NCBI GenBank assembly: GCA_040756995.1
Contig: JBFLYK010000055.1
Location: 1-42,261 of the forward strand
Reading direction: 5' to 3'
Length of the DNA: 42,261 nucleotides
Origin: BP-133 sp040756995
GTDB taxonomy: Bacteria > Actinomycetota > Acidimicrobiia > IMCC26256 > BP-133
The first letter of the stretch is position 1. The number at the start of each line of letters is the position of its first letter. Both the position numbers and the translations under genes were made by a program. Below are positions 5,944-13,491 of this stretch, in pieces. The notes under the pieces were generated by a model. That model did not search any database. It was given only the letters and a program-made list of their open reading frames with translations, and was not told the DNA's origin.

Positions 5944-8919
5944 CTACTTCCTTCCGGCGGGCGCCGTGCACGGCGGCGCCGGGCCGTCGTAGGAGAGCTG
6001 CGGCCCGCAGAGGCCGACGTTGCCCGTCGCCACCCGGCTCCAGGCGCCCCCCTCGGCGAAATAGCGGCCCTGCTCCGGGCTGCGGCCGGGAATGAGACCG
6101 GCCGGGATGAAGCTGCCCTTGAACAGCAGGAACCGCCACGATCCCGCCGCCGGCGCGGCCGGGCTCCATCCCGAGACCACGCCGTCGGAGAACAGCGTCA
6201 GGACCTTCAGGTGCTCGACCAGGCTCTCCGTCGAGGAGCCCTGTTCGAGCCCGGCCACGACGGCCTTCCCGGCCATGAACCCCCGCAGCCCGTCGACAGA
6301 GGACTGCTCCCCGGGAAAGATCGTCGACACCAGCTTGGTGTACACGAGCGAATCGCCGCTGTCGGGGGCCACCTCCCCGTAGACCTTCACGTCGCCGCGC
6401 CGGCCCACCCTCGAGCTCCGCAGGAACGTCTCGTCGAAGGACCGGGAAGCCACGAGCAGGGCCGCGTTCGACACGATCTCGATGTCGGACAGCTGGTCGA
6501 GGGCCGCCCCCAGGGCGACCGGCTCGGCGGCCAGGAAGGAGGCGGTGTACCGGTCGCCGTTGACCGCCTCCTGCACGACCGGGAACAGCGGGGTGCCGGG
6601 TTCGTGCCGGCGGACGACGACCTCGACGTCGGCGGTGCTCGCCGGCCGCTCGCCCTCCACCTCGGCCGCTGACCCCGGGTCGAGGGCCAGCGCCGCCTTC
6701 AGGCCCTCCACGATCCGTTCCCCGCCGGGATCGTTCGCCTCGATGACCACCGACACCCGGCGGGGGGCGTCGGTCCGGCCGACGAAGCCGCTCCGGGCCA
6801 CCGTCCGGCCGGCGGCCCAGCCTTCGGCGTAGGGGTCACCGGCGAGGCGGAAGACCCGCTCCCCGGGAACCGGCGGCGCCAGGGCGTCGGCCATGATGAC
6901 CGGCATGTGCCGCTGCAGCAGCCCGGCGGTCACCCCCGCGGTCGGGCCGCAGGGAACGGCCAGGCCGGCGTCGCGGTCCTCCTTGGCCAACTCCCGGGCC
7001 CGCTGCGGGTCACCGGCGTCGTCGCGGGCCCGGACGACGATCTTGCGCCCGCCGATACCGCCCTTGGCGTTGAGGAAGCCGAGCGACAGCACCAGACCGA
7101 GCTGGAAGGAGCGGCAGCGCCGGGCGGCGGCGCCCGACAGATCGCCGATCGAGCTGATCTCGTAGGGCGGGGCCCCGGGAGCGTCGCCGGTGGCCACCCG
7201 CAGCGCCACCGGGGCCAACGACTTCCCCGTCCCGATCGTGAGCGAGGCCCGCCAGACACCGGCTTCCGGCAGATCGACGTCGGTGCGCCAGGCGCCGGCC
7301 GACCTCGTCAGTTCGGCCACCACGGGCTTGGCCCCACAGTCGCACTTCAGTTCCACCGAGACGGTGTCCTGCTCCCCGGGAGCGGCCTTCGACGGCTCGA
7401 CACCGCCGGCGGTCGCCGCCTCGACCGGGTTGGCCAGCAGGGCCGTGAACCGGTTCCGGCCCGGCGCCGCCGGCGACAGCCCGATCCGTACCAGCCCGCC
7501 CCCCACAACGGCGTTGGCGAAGGCCGGCCCGGCCAGCACACTGCCTTTCTGCGCCGGGAGGGGCTGACCGCGCCCCTGGGCCACACCCACCAGAGTGGCG
7601 GCGAAGATGAGGACAGCCGCCCCGAGCACGGCCTCCGTCCGCAGCAGCCGGCCGATGGGCTTCGGCGTCACTGTGCCGCGGCCGGCCCGCCGGGAGAGGG
7701 CCCGCCCGGCCAGCACGCCGAGTACGAGCATGGCCGCCACCAGGGCCCATTTGCCGAGCAGGTACCGGCCGTAGGCGGACCACAGCAGGAAGTAGCGGTG
7801 CTCCACCTCGCGGATCGAGGCGATCACGCCGGTGGCGATGACCACCGCCGCCGACCCCGCCGCCACCGGCCGGAACGCGGCGGCGGTGGTGCGCCACACC
7901 GCCGGGCGCACCGCGGTCGACAAGCCCGCCAGCGACCAGGCGAGGACGCCGAGACCGCCGACCCACATGGCGGCGGCGGCCAGGTGCGCGCCCTGGGCGA
8001 CGATGGCCGGGAACCGCCAGGCCGATGTCATGGCCGTGATGTGGCCCCCGACCGCCTCGGCACCGAGGAAGAAGGCGCCGGCCATGCCGAGGAACTGGTC
8101 CCGGCGGGGCCCCGGCCGGCCGAACAGTCCGGGGACGCCGGCCACGACGACGCCGACCAGCCGGGCCACCGCCACGACACCGGTGCTGGTGGCGAACAGG
8201 ACGGACAGCTGGGTTCCGCCGGCGCCGGCCCCGGCGGCGGCGAACACGGCGGCGATCGAGGCGACCAGCGTGAGGGCCCAGGCGGGCCAGGCGAGGGTGC
8301 CCCAACGGGCGGAAACCGTGGCCGCCGCCTCGTCGTCGAGGCGGCCCCGGAGCCGGGCCATCAGCACCGCGCCGCCGACCAGGAGGGACGCGCCGAGCAG
8401 GCCGATCCACCGCAGCGCGATGCGCCCGGGACCGTCCGACGCCGCCGCCTGGTCGGCCGGCCCCCCGGTGGCGCTCAGCAACTCGACCCGTTTCGGCGGC
8501 GTTCCGTTGGGTCCGTCGACCCCGAACCGGAATTCGCCCGAGGAGCTGTGCCCGTCCTCGGAGAGCACCGACCAGCGGACGCGGTAGACGTCCCCGCCCA
8601 GTGGGCCCTTGATGTCGGCGGCCAGGCCCGGGCCTTCCTTCGGTGATCCCAGCGGACCGAGCGGCACCGGACGGCCGTCGCTGTCGTCGAGCCGGAGTGA
8701 CGATCCCTCCAGCACGACCCCCTCGGTGAAGCCGATCTGGATCCTCGTCGGCGGATCGCGCAGCTTCACCCCCGGCCCCGGCTCGGTCTGGACGAGGTAG
8801 GGGTGGGCCCCGGCCGGCGCCGCAGCCCAGAACGAGAAGCCGAGCAGGATTCCAGCCAGGAACGCGGCTACGGCCACGGCGTGACGCCGTGGCCGTAGCC
8901 GACTCATCATCGCCATCAC
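5944..8919 (-). CDS. CopC-CopD-periplasmic binding protein fusion
   Basis: About 991-aa membrane protein joining three parts. (1) After a signal peptide ending APAGA, a CopC-like copper domain begins with a mature His (HPYLVQTEPGPG) and contains EDGHSSSGEFRFGV, the Asp/His copper site of CopC. (2) A CopD-like region of about seven to eight membrane helices with HLAAAAMWVGGLGVL. (3) After an extracellular beta domain with CDCG, a LivK/branched-chain-amino-acid type binding-protein domain (ISSIGDLSGAA, LNAKGGIGGRKIVVRARDDAGDPQRA, GFMAGKAVVAGLEQ). CopCD proteins carry copper across the membrane; the added ligand-binding module is unusual and its ligand is unknown. The start is uncertain: GTG 8919 or ATG 8916, behind GAGGAAG; a TTG at 8961 is less likely. 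It lies 73 bp downstream of an SBP56 gene on the same strand. Confidence 0.82.
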   Translation of the reverse strand: MMAMMSRLRPRRHAVAVAAFLAGILLGFSFWAAAPAGAHPYLVQTEPGPGVKLRDPPTRIQIGFTEGVVLEGSSLRLDDSDGRPVPLGPLGSPKEGPGLAADIKGPLGGDVYRVRWSVLSEDGHSSSGEFRFGVDGPNGTPPKRVELLSATGGPADQAAASDGPGRIALRWIGLLGASLLVGGAVLMARLRGRLDDEAAATVSARWGTLAWPAWALTLVASIAAVFAAAGAGAGGTQLSVLFATSTGVVAVARLVGVVVAGVPGLFGRPGPRRDQFLGMAGAFFLGAEAVGGHITAMTSAWRFPAIVAQGAHLAAAAMWVGGLGVLAWSLAGLSTAVRPAVWRTTAAAFRPVAAGSAAVVIATGVIASIREVEHRYFLLWSAYGRYLLGKWALVAAMLVLGVLAGRALSRRAGRGTVTPKPIGRLLRTEAVLGAAVLIFAATLVGVAQGRGQPLPAQKGSVLAGPAFANAVVGGGLVRIGLSPAAPGRNRFTALLANPVEAATAGGVEPSKAAPGEQDTVSVELKCDCGAKPVVAELTRSAGAWRTDVDLPEAGVWRASLTIGTGKSLAPVALRVATGDAPGAPPYEISSIGDLSGAAARRCRSFQLGLVLSLGFLNAKGGIGGRKIVVRARDDAGDPQRARELAKEDRDAGLAVPCGPTAGVTAGLLQRHMPVIMADALAPPVPGERVFRLAGDPYAEGWAAGRTVARSGFVGRTDAPRRVSVVIEANDPGGERIVEGLKAALALDPGSAAEVEGERPASTADVEVVVRRHEPGTPLFPVVQEAVNGDRYTASFLAAEPVALGAALDQLSDIEIVSNAALLVASRSFDETFLRSSRVGRRGDVKVYGEVAPDSGDSLVYTKLVSTIFPGEQSSVDGLRGFMAGKAVVAGLEQGSSTESLVEHLKVLTLFSDGVVSGWSPAAPAAGSWRFLLFKGSFIPAGLIPGRSPEQGRYFAEGGAWSRVATGNVGLCGPQLSYDGPAPPCTAPAGRK
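8865..8901. repeat. Perfect 18-bp inverted repeat, one-base centre, at a gene start
   Basis: CGGCTACGGCCACGGCGT (8865-8882) is followed after one base by its exact reverse complement (8884-8901). In the minus-strand mRNA it begins within about 15 to 18 bases of the start codon of the CopC-CopD fusion and encodes RLRPRRHAVAVA of the signal peptide. As RNA it can fold into a 17-bp stem with a 3-base loop, which would be expected to affect ribosome loading. Confidence 0.85.
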
Positions 8920-8992
8920 GGGTCGAGAGTCTTCCTCAAGTTCCGGTAGAACGGAGATCAACCCCCGGCGCCGCAGGCTTCGTTCGGATTGC

Positions 8993-10930
8993 TTATCCCG
9001 CCACCGCCTCCGGGGTCACGAAGACCATCGAGTGCGGCTTGTAGAACCCCCCGTTCTCGTGGTTCGGCCAGTCGGCCCGGTTGAAGTCGATGCCGAGCGC
9101 ACCGGTCCACTCGTCGCGGAAGGCCTTGTCGTAGCTGAGCGCCCCCGAGACCGGGTCGACGTTCAGCATGTAACAGCGGTGGTTGCCGTCGTAACCCGTC
9201 CGGGCGACGAAGTAGTCGCAGAACATCATCCGGGTCGGGGCGCCGCTCGGCGTGTAGTTGTGGTTGTCGAGGGCCCCCCAGTGCGGGCCACCGGTGGTGT
9301 TGTCGTCAACGGTGATGACACCGGCCAGCGTCGGGCAGTCGGCCTCGTCGCCTACGCCCTGGCCGAGCTCGCGACCGCTTTCGATGCTGCAGTCGACCTC
9401 ACCGTCGGCGGCGCTGGCCACCAGCTTCTCGATGTTGATCACGTAGATCATCTTCGGCGTGCCGTTGTCGTAGGTGTTCGTCGAGCCCGGGTTGCGGCCC
9501 CCGACGGCCCGGAACAGGAACCGGTTGTCCCGGCTCACCTGGTGCCAGGCACCACCGGCGCAGGCGCCGGGTTCCGTGCCCTGGCTGGACGCGCTCTTGA
9601 TGTCACGCTCCTGCACCTGGATCTCCGCCATGCCGTCGTCCCAGACCTGCTTCCACTGGCTCGACGAGTCGGGCTGCACGTTGGTGACGTCGGGCAGGAA
9701 GAAGATCCCGCCGCCGCACATCGAACCGGAGAAGAAGCCCTTCGACGGAGCGTACGTCTTGGCTCCCTCCATGATCCCGATGTTGTCGTGAGCGGGGTTC
9801 GGCGTGTTCTTGAAGGTCTTCGGCATGTGGGCCACCGAGATCAGCTTCGGCGCCGAGGGGTTGGAGATGTCCCAGATCCGCGACGTCGGCCGGAAGGCCC
9901 CCTGGTGGACGGTCTTCAGCGGGTCGGAACCGAGCTCCCGGGCGTCGGCGTAGTCGTTGGTCACCATGCGGCCGAGGTCAGGTCGGGCCTGGATGCCGTG
10001 CGGGTTGCCGCAGGTACCGGCCGGGCGGCCCTCCTCGGGCGTGCAGGGCTCGGGGATGCCGCCGGGGTTACCCCGGAAGACGGCCCCGAACTGGCTCGAC
10101 GGTGTCTCCGACTCCTGGACCATGCCCTTGGCCGAGTCGGGCTTGAAGACCACGACCGAACCAGGGGAACCGCCGTAGTTGGGGACGTCGGGGCCGCCCA
10201 TGTAGGTGCCCAGCGCCCGGTCGCCGGCGAAGTCATAGGCGTCGGGAAGGGTGCCCTGCGGGTTCTCCTCCGGCCGGATGACGTTCTTCAGCGTGATGTT
10301 GGGGATGTCGCTGACGTCCCAGATCGTCGTCAGGTCGGTGAACAGGTGACCGGCCACGATCGGCTGGCCGGGGAGCCACTCGTACTGCATGTGGTGCGGC
10401 TCGCCCTCCACACCGAACGGCGGCGGGACCTGGACGAAGTTGACGACCTTGCCGTAGTCCTTGTTCGGCGTGCCGTCGACGTTGCTGCGCCTGACGTCCA
10501 CCACCACCATGGCGTCGAGACCGCCCAGCCACTGCTTGGTCCCGACATGGATGAGACCGGTGGGGCTGATCGACCCCTGGTTCACGAACCGCATCCAGTC
10601 GTTGCCGCTCATGTCGCCGATGTTGTTCTTGCCGGCCCACACGACGGCGTACTCCGGCTTGCTGTAGGGGGCGGCGTCGGCCCCGGCCGCCTTGAACTGG
10701 CTGATGGCCAGGTTCCGGGCCTCCAGGGCACCGGGGATCAGGTTCTGGGTGACCCTGGGCACATCGTTGGTGTTGTTGATGGCTTCGACGCGTTCTCGTG
10801 AGAGCCGTAGCGCCGATTCCACGGAGTCCGGTCCTGAGTTACCAGTGGACACACCGGGATACATGGTCAAGAGCGCCAGCGCGCCGAAGACGACGATCCC
10901 TTTTCTGGTCCCGCCTCTGAAGCTCCTCAT
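8993..10930 (-). CDS. Secreted SBP56/methanethiol-oxidase family protein, copy A
   Basis: 645-aa member of the selenium-binding protein SBP56 family. Against the human protein I recognise, several blocks line up: DYGKVVNFVQVPPPFGVEGEPHHMQYEW with the LHHSGWNT region (H179, H180 here); TDLTTIWDVSDIPNITLKNVIRP; LGTYMGGPDVPNYGGSPGSVVVF; RIWDISNPSAPKLISV; and a C-terminal FYKPHSMVF. The fold should be a seven-bladed beta-propeller. An N-terminal signal (GIVVFGALALLTMYPG) predicts export, which fits bacterial methanethiol oxidases: copper enzymes that turn methanethiol into formaldehyde, hydrogen sulfide and hydrogen peroxide. The exact activity is not proven by sequence. ATG 10930 is preceded by CAGGGGGAA. 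A near twin lies at 13492-15435, and a copper-transport fusion follows directly downstream. Confidence 0.85.
   Translation of the reverse strand: MRSFRGGTRKGIVVFGALALLTMYPGVSTGNSGPDSVESALRLSRERVEAINNTNDVPRVTQNLIPGALEARNLAISQFKAAGADAAPYSKPEYAVVWAGKNNIGDMSGNDWMRFVNQGSISPTGLIHVGTKQWLGGLDAMVVVDVRRSNVDGTPNKDYGKVVNFVQVPPPFGVEGEPHHMQYEWLPGQPIVAGHLFTDLTTIWDVSDIPNITLKNVIRPEENPQGTLPDAYDFAGDRALGTYMGGPDVPNYGGSPGSVVVFKPDSAKGMVQESETPSSQFGAVFRGNPGGIPEPCTPEEGRPAGTCGNPHGIQARPDLGRMVTNDYADARELGSDPLKTVHQGAFRPTSRIWDISNPSAPKLISVAHMPKTFKNTPNPAHDNIGIMEGAKTYAPSKGFFSGSMCGGGIFFLPDVTNVQPDSSSQWKQVWDDGMAEIQVQERDIKSASSQGTEPGACAGGAWHQVSRDNRFLFRAVGGRNPGSTNTYDNGTPKMIYVINIEKLVASAADGEVDCSIESGRELGQGVGDEADCPTLAGVITVDDNTTGGPHWGALDNHNYTPSGAPTRMMFCDYFVARTGYDGNHRCYMLNVDPVSGALSYDKAFRDEWTGALGIDFNRADWPNHENGGFYKPHSMVFVTPEAVAG
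9195..9352. repeat. 158-bp tract identical to 13697-13854
   Basis: These bases of SBP56 copy A are identical, base for base, to 13697-13854 of copy B, covering about 52 codons including third positions; a single mismatch (9194/13696) borders it on one side. Outside the tract the copies differ at scattered sites. This points to a recent duplication or gene conversion. Confidence 0.9.
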
Positions 10931-11424
10931 GCGATTCCCCCTGAGCTACGTGAATGCTGCTTCGGGAAGCTCGTTATGTTCCTGCGAGAAGGGGGATCCC
11001 ATGACGCGCCAAATACGCCTGACGACCGGGCTCGTCGCCGCCATGCGCTTCAAAAAAGGCGCCCGCTCTTTGCCCCACCGCCGAAAAGGTCAAAGTCATT
11101 GCGCTGCGGAGGGCCGGGTTAATACTCAAGCCTCTGCGCAACTGAGCAATGCTCAAACCCCGAGCCGGGCGGCTTCCCTTCAAATCCCCCCCTCGAGAAG
11201 CCGAAATGGCTTCAATCACGATGTTTAGCCACGGCCTCACACAGTGTCAAGGGTCGAGGATATTCGCATGTCCGCACGTCCGAGAGCGCCGAGGAATCCA
11301 CACTTTTCCAGGAAAGGGGCAGGTCAGCGCTTGTCTATAAGAACGCGGGAGATTGTCGACTATTGCGGTATCCGCAAAGAACCCGGGGCTTTGTCATTAA
11401 GCGACCAACCGGTCGCGTCATTGG
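10931..11424. other. 494-bp gap without a supported gene
   Basis: Lies between SBP56 copy A and the delta-60 gene, both on the minus strand. Short open frames here show no recognisable family and no consistent codon bias. It is locally richer in A+T (runs such as CAAAAAAGG and CTTGTCTATAAGAAC), as expected for promoter DNA. A 6-bp hairpin GAAGCC/GGCTTC sits at 11197-11213. On the minus strand TTGAGTATTAACCC (complement near 11120) could be part of a promoter for the SBP56 gene, with a leader of about 180 bases. No RNA family is recognised. Confidence 0.5.
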
Positions 11425-12804
11425 TCAGCTGGCGTTGAAGCGGGCCACGGCGAAATCGGCCTCGCTCTGGCCGACGGCCACGATCTTCCCGTCGGGCTGG
11501 AGCGCGAGGTCGTGAACCCGGTCCTCACGGCCCTGGAAGTCGAAGCTGGTCACACCGGCCCGCCCGAAGGTGGGGTCGAAGAATCCCTGGCCGTCGTAAC
11601 GGAAGACGGCGAAGTCGGCGTGGTGGGCCACCGCCGTCTGCCCGCCGGCCACGATCTTCCCGTCCGGTTGGAGGACGAGGCTGGCGATCCGCTCGGAGTG
11701 CGTGCCGAGGTCATTCACGGAAAAGCCCTTGCCGGTGTTGCCAAAGTCCTTGTTCAGCGTCCCGTCGGTGCGCAGGCGGGCGAGGAGGAGGTCGCTCCGC
11801 CGCTCGCCGTTCACATAGCCGCCGGCCACCAGGCTCCCGTCGCGGGCCAGCGCCAGAGCCAGAATCCGCTCGTCGAGACTGCCTCCGTCGAAGACCACCT
11901 TGCCGCCCTGCCCGAACGCCGGATCGAGCAGCCCGCTCGGCCCGTACCGGGCCAGGGCCAGCTGGTCGGCACCGAACAGCACGCCCGGACCGTTGCCGGC
12001 GTTGGTGTAGCCCCCGAGGACGATCTTCCCGTCGGGTTGCAGCACGACGGCGTAGGGCTCGTCGTAGGACGAGTCGCCGAAGTCCGTCGTCATCACTCCG
12101 CCGATGCCGAAGGTCAGGTCGTCCTGCCCGTCCGGGAGGAAGCGGGCGACCATGAAGTCGCCGTTCGGACCGACGGTGGCCACGTCCTCGTAGGTGACGC
12201 CGGCGACGACGATCCGGCCGTCGGGTTGAACGGCCATGCCGCGGATGATGTCGGCGGTCAGCGACCGGGAATTGGCCGTGACCAGGCCCCCGCGGCCGAA
12301 CGACGGGTCGAGTGTGCCGTCGGGGTTGTAGCGGGCCAGGGCGAAGTCCTTGCTGCCGCTGGCGTCGCTGACCCCGGCGACGAGGATCTTGCCGTTAGGC
12401 AGAAGCGCCAGGGCGTAGGCCCAGTCGTAGGAACCCTCGAAGTCGGTCAGAACCACCCCGTCCTTCCCGAAGGTCGGATCGAGGTCCTTCGTCGAGGTGT
12501 AGCGGGCCACGGCGAAGTCGTAGGTCCCCTTGGCCTCGCTGACGCCGGCGGCCAGGATCCGCCCGTCGGGCTGGATGGCCGTGGCGTAGGCCCAGTCGTA
12601 GGTGCCGCCGAGGTTGGTCCGCAGCGCTCCGTCGACCCCGAAGCTGACGTCCACGGTGCCGGGATCGGCCGATGCGGAGGAGATGCCGCTGCTCAGGGCG
12701 ACGATGGCCAGGATCAGCCCGAGGCAGCTGCGCCATGCCCAACTCCGTGCCCCGTCACCAGCACAAACGCGCCCGCGAGCTGACCTACGCACCTGACCCT
12801 CCAT
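11425..12804 (-). CDS. Secreted delta-60 repeat propeller protein
   Basis: 459-aa exported protein built of seven repeats of the delta-60 type, each pairing (L/F)DPxFGxxGxV with ALQPDGKIVxxG about 20 residues later; examples are LQPDGKIVLGGYT and LQPDGKIVAVGQS. These repeats are common in secreted bacterial beta-propellers; their ligand is unknown. A signal peptide (LGLILAIVALSSGISSASA) follows a basic N-terminus. Start choice: ATG 12804; the frame is open further upstream (ATG 12816, TTG 12828), and no ribosome-binding site settles it. It sits between the two SBP56 copies on the same strand. A second delta-60 protein lies at 33184. Confidence 0.82.
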   Translation of the reverse strand: MEGQVRRSARGRVCAGDGARSWAWRSCLGLILAIVALSSGISSASADPGTVDVSFGVDGALRTNLGGTYDWAYATAIQPDGRILAAGVSEAKGTYDFAVARYTSTKDLDPTFGKDGVVLTDFEGSYDWAYALALLPNGKILVAGVSDASGSKDFALARYNPDGTLDPSFGRGGLVTANSRSLTADIIRGMAVQPDGRIVVAGVTYEDVATVGPNGDFMVARFLPDGQDDLTFGIGGVMTTDFGDSSYDEPYAVVLQPDGKIVLGGYTNAGNGPGVLFGADQLALARYGPSGLLDPAFGQGGKVVFDGGSLDERILALALARDGSLVAGGYVNGERRSDLLLARLRTDGTLNKDFGNTGKGFSVNDLGTHSERIASLVLQPDGKIVAGGQTAVAHHADFAVFRYDGQGFFDPTFGRAGVTSFDFQGREDRVHDLALQPDGKIVAVGQSEADFAVARFNAS

Positions 12805-12889
12805 CTCCCTGCCCATCCTGCGAGCCAATTGTTACCAGAGGGGCGGTTCGGCCTCCATCTGGACGGGAGATGGAATACCCAGCGGCTCT

Positions 12890-13396
12890 CTATCCAAATC
12901 GAGCCCGCCGCTGGCGGCGGCGCCGCCGGCGGGCCCGGAACACCGCCCCGCCCAGGGTCAGGAGGGCGGCCGGGACGGCCAGACGACGCACGCCGCCCGT
13001 CGCCGGCCCGCCGCCGGCCGTCGACACGTCCGGCGCCGAATCGGGCCGTTCCAACCACTGGCGGGCAACGGCCTCGTCTTCGAAGATGCGGAAGTTGGAG
13101 AACCGGGCGAGGCCCAGCACCGTCGTGGCCATGCCCCGCATGAAGCCGTTCGCTCCGAAGAGCGCCAGCGCCCGGAGCGGATACTTCTTCATGCTCCGGA
13201 GGACGTAGAACCCGGCGGCGGGCGTGCCCTTCGACATGGCCGACATGTTCATCAGGATCTTGAACTCGTCGTAGCCGACGACCGCCTTGTCCACCTCGTC
13301 GCACATCGCCACCGCCAGGGGCTTGCGTACGAGCCGGCTCTCGGCGTCGACCCGGATGATGCCGTTGCCTTCGTCGGTGACTGTGAACGTGTCCAT
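12890..13396 (-). CDS. SpoIIAA/STAS-like protein with C-terminal membrane tail
   Basis: 168-aa protein. Residues about 1-115 resemble the SpoIIAA-like (STAS/SEC14-fold) family: a beta-rich start MDTFTVTDEGNGIIRVDAES, a central DEFKILMNMSAM and a typical final helix FRIFEDEAVARQWL. Such proteins are small phospholipid- or partner-binding modules; several are stress-related. After a Gly/Pro linker there is one hydrophobic segment (LAVPAALLTLGGAVF) followed by an arginine-rich end (RARRRRRRQRR), which predicts a tail-anchored membrane protein with a cytoplasmic basic tail. ATG start at 13396. It stands between SBP56 copy B and the delta-60 gene, all on the minus strand, so co-transcription is possible. 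Function unknown. Confidence 0.72.
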   Translation of the reverse strand: MDTFTVTDEGNGIIRVDAESRLVRKPLAVAMCDEVDKAVVGYDEFKILMNMSAMSKGTPAAGFYVLRSMKKYPLRALALFGANGFMRGMATTVLGLARFSNFRIFEDEAVARQWLERPDSAPDVSTAGGGPATGGVRRLAVPAALLTLGGAVFRARRRRRRQRRARFG

Positions 13397-13419
13397 GAGT
13401 CGCTGACGGTAGACGACGA

Positions 13420-13439
13420 CCCCGGCGATGTCACCGGGG
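13420..13439. terminator. Possible terminator behind SBP56 copy B
   Basis: CCCCGG (13420-13425) and CCGGGG (13434-13439) form a 6-bp GC stem with an 8-base loop. It lies 52 to 72 bases past the stop of the minus-strand SBP56 copy B. No T-run follows, so the call is weak. Confidence 0.3.
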
Positions 13440-13491
13440 CCGTCGATCGTGAGCTGCGATGAGCTTCAGGCGTCGATGCTCAACTCCGGGC

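Noticed and set aside
4385..6169. 594-codon minus-strand open frame
   Set aside because: Overlaps two better plus-strand genes with signal peptides; composition is low-complexity Arg/Gly/Ala and shows no family.
6907..8646. 579-codon plus-strand open frame
   Set aside because: Antisense shadow of the CopC-CopD fusion; Gly/Arg/Pro-rich, no motif.
10974..11240. 88-codon minus-strand frame in the 10931-11424 gap
   Set aside because: No ribosome-binding site, no family, and it would fill the promoter region of the SBP56 gene.
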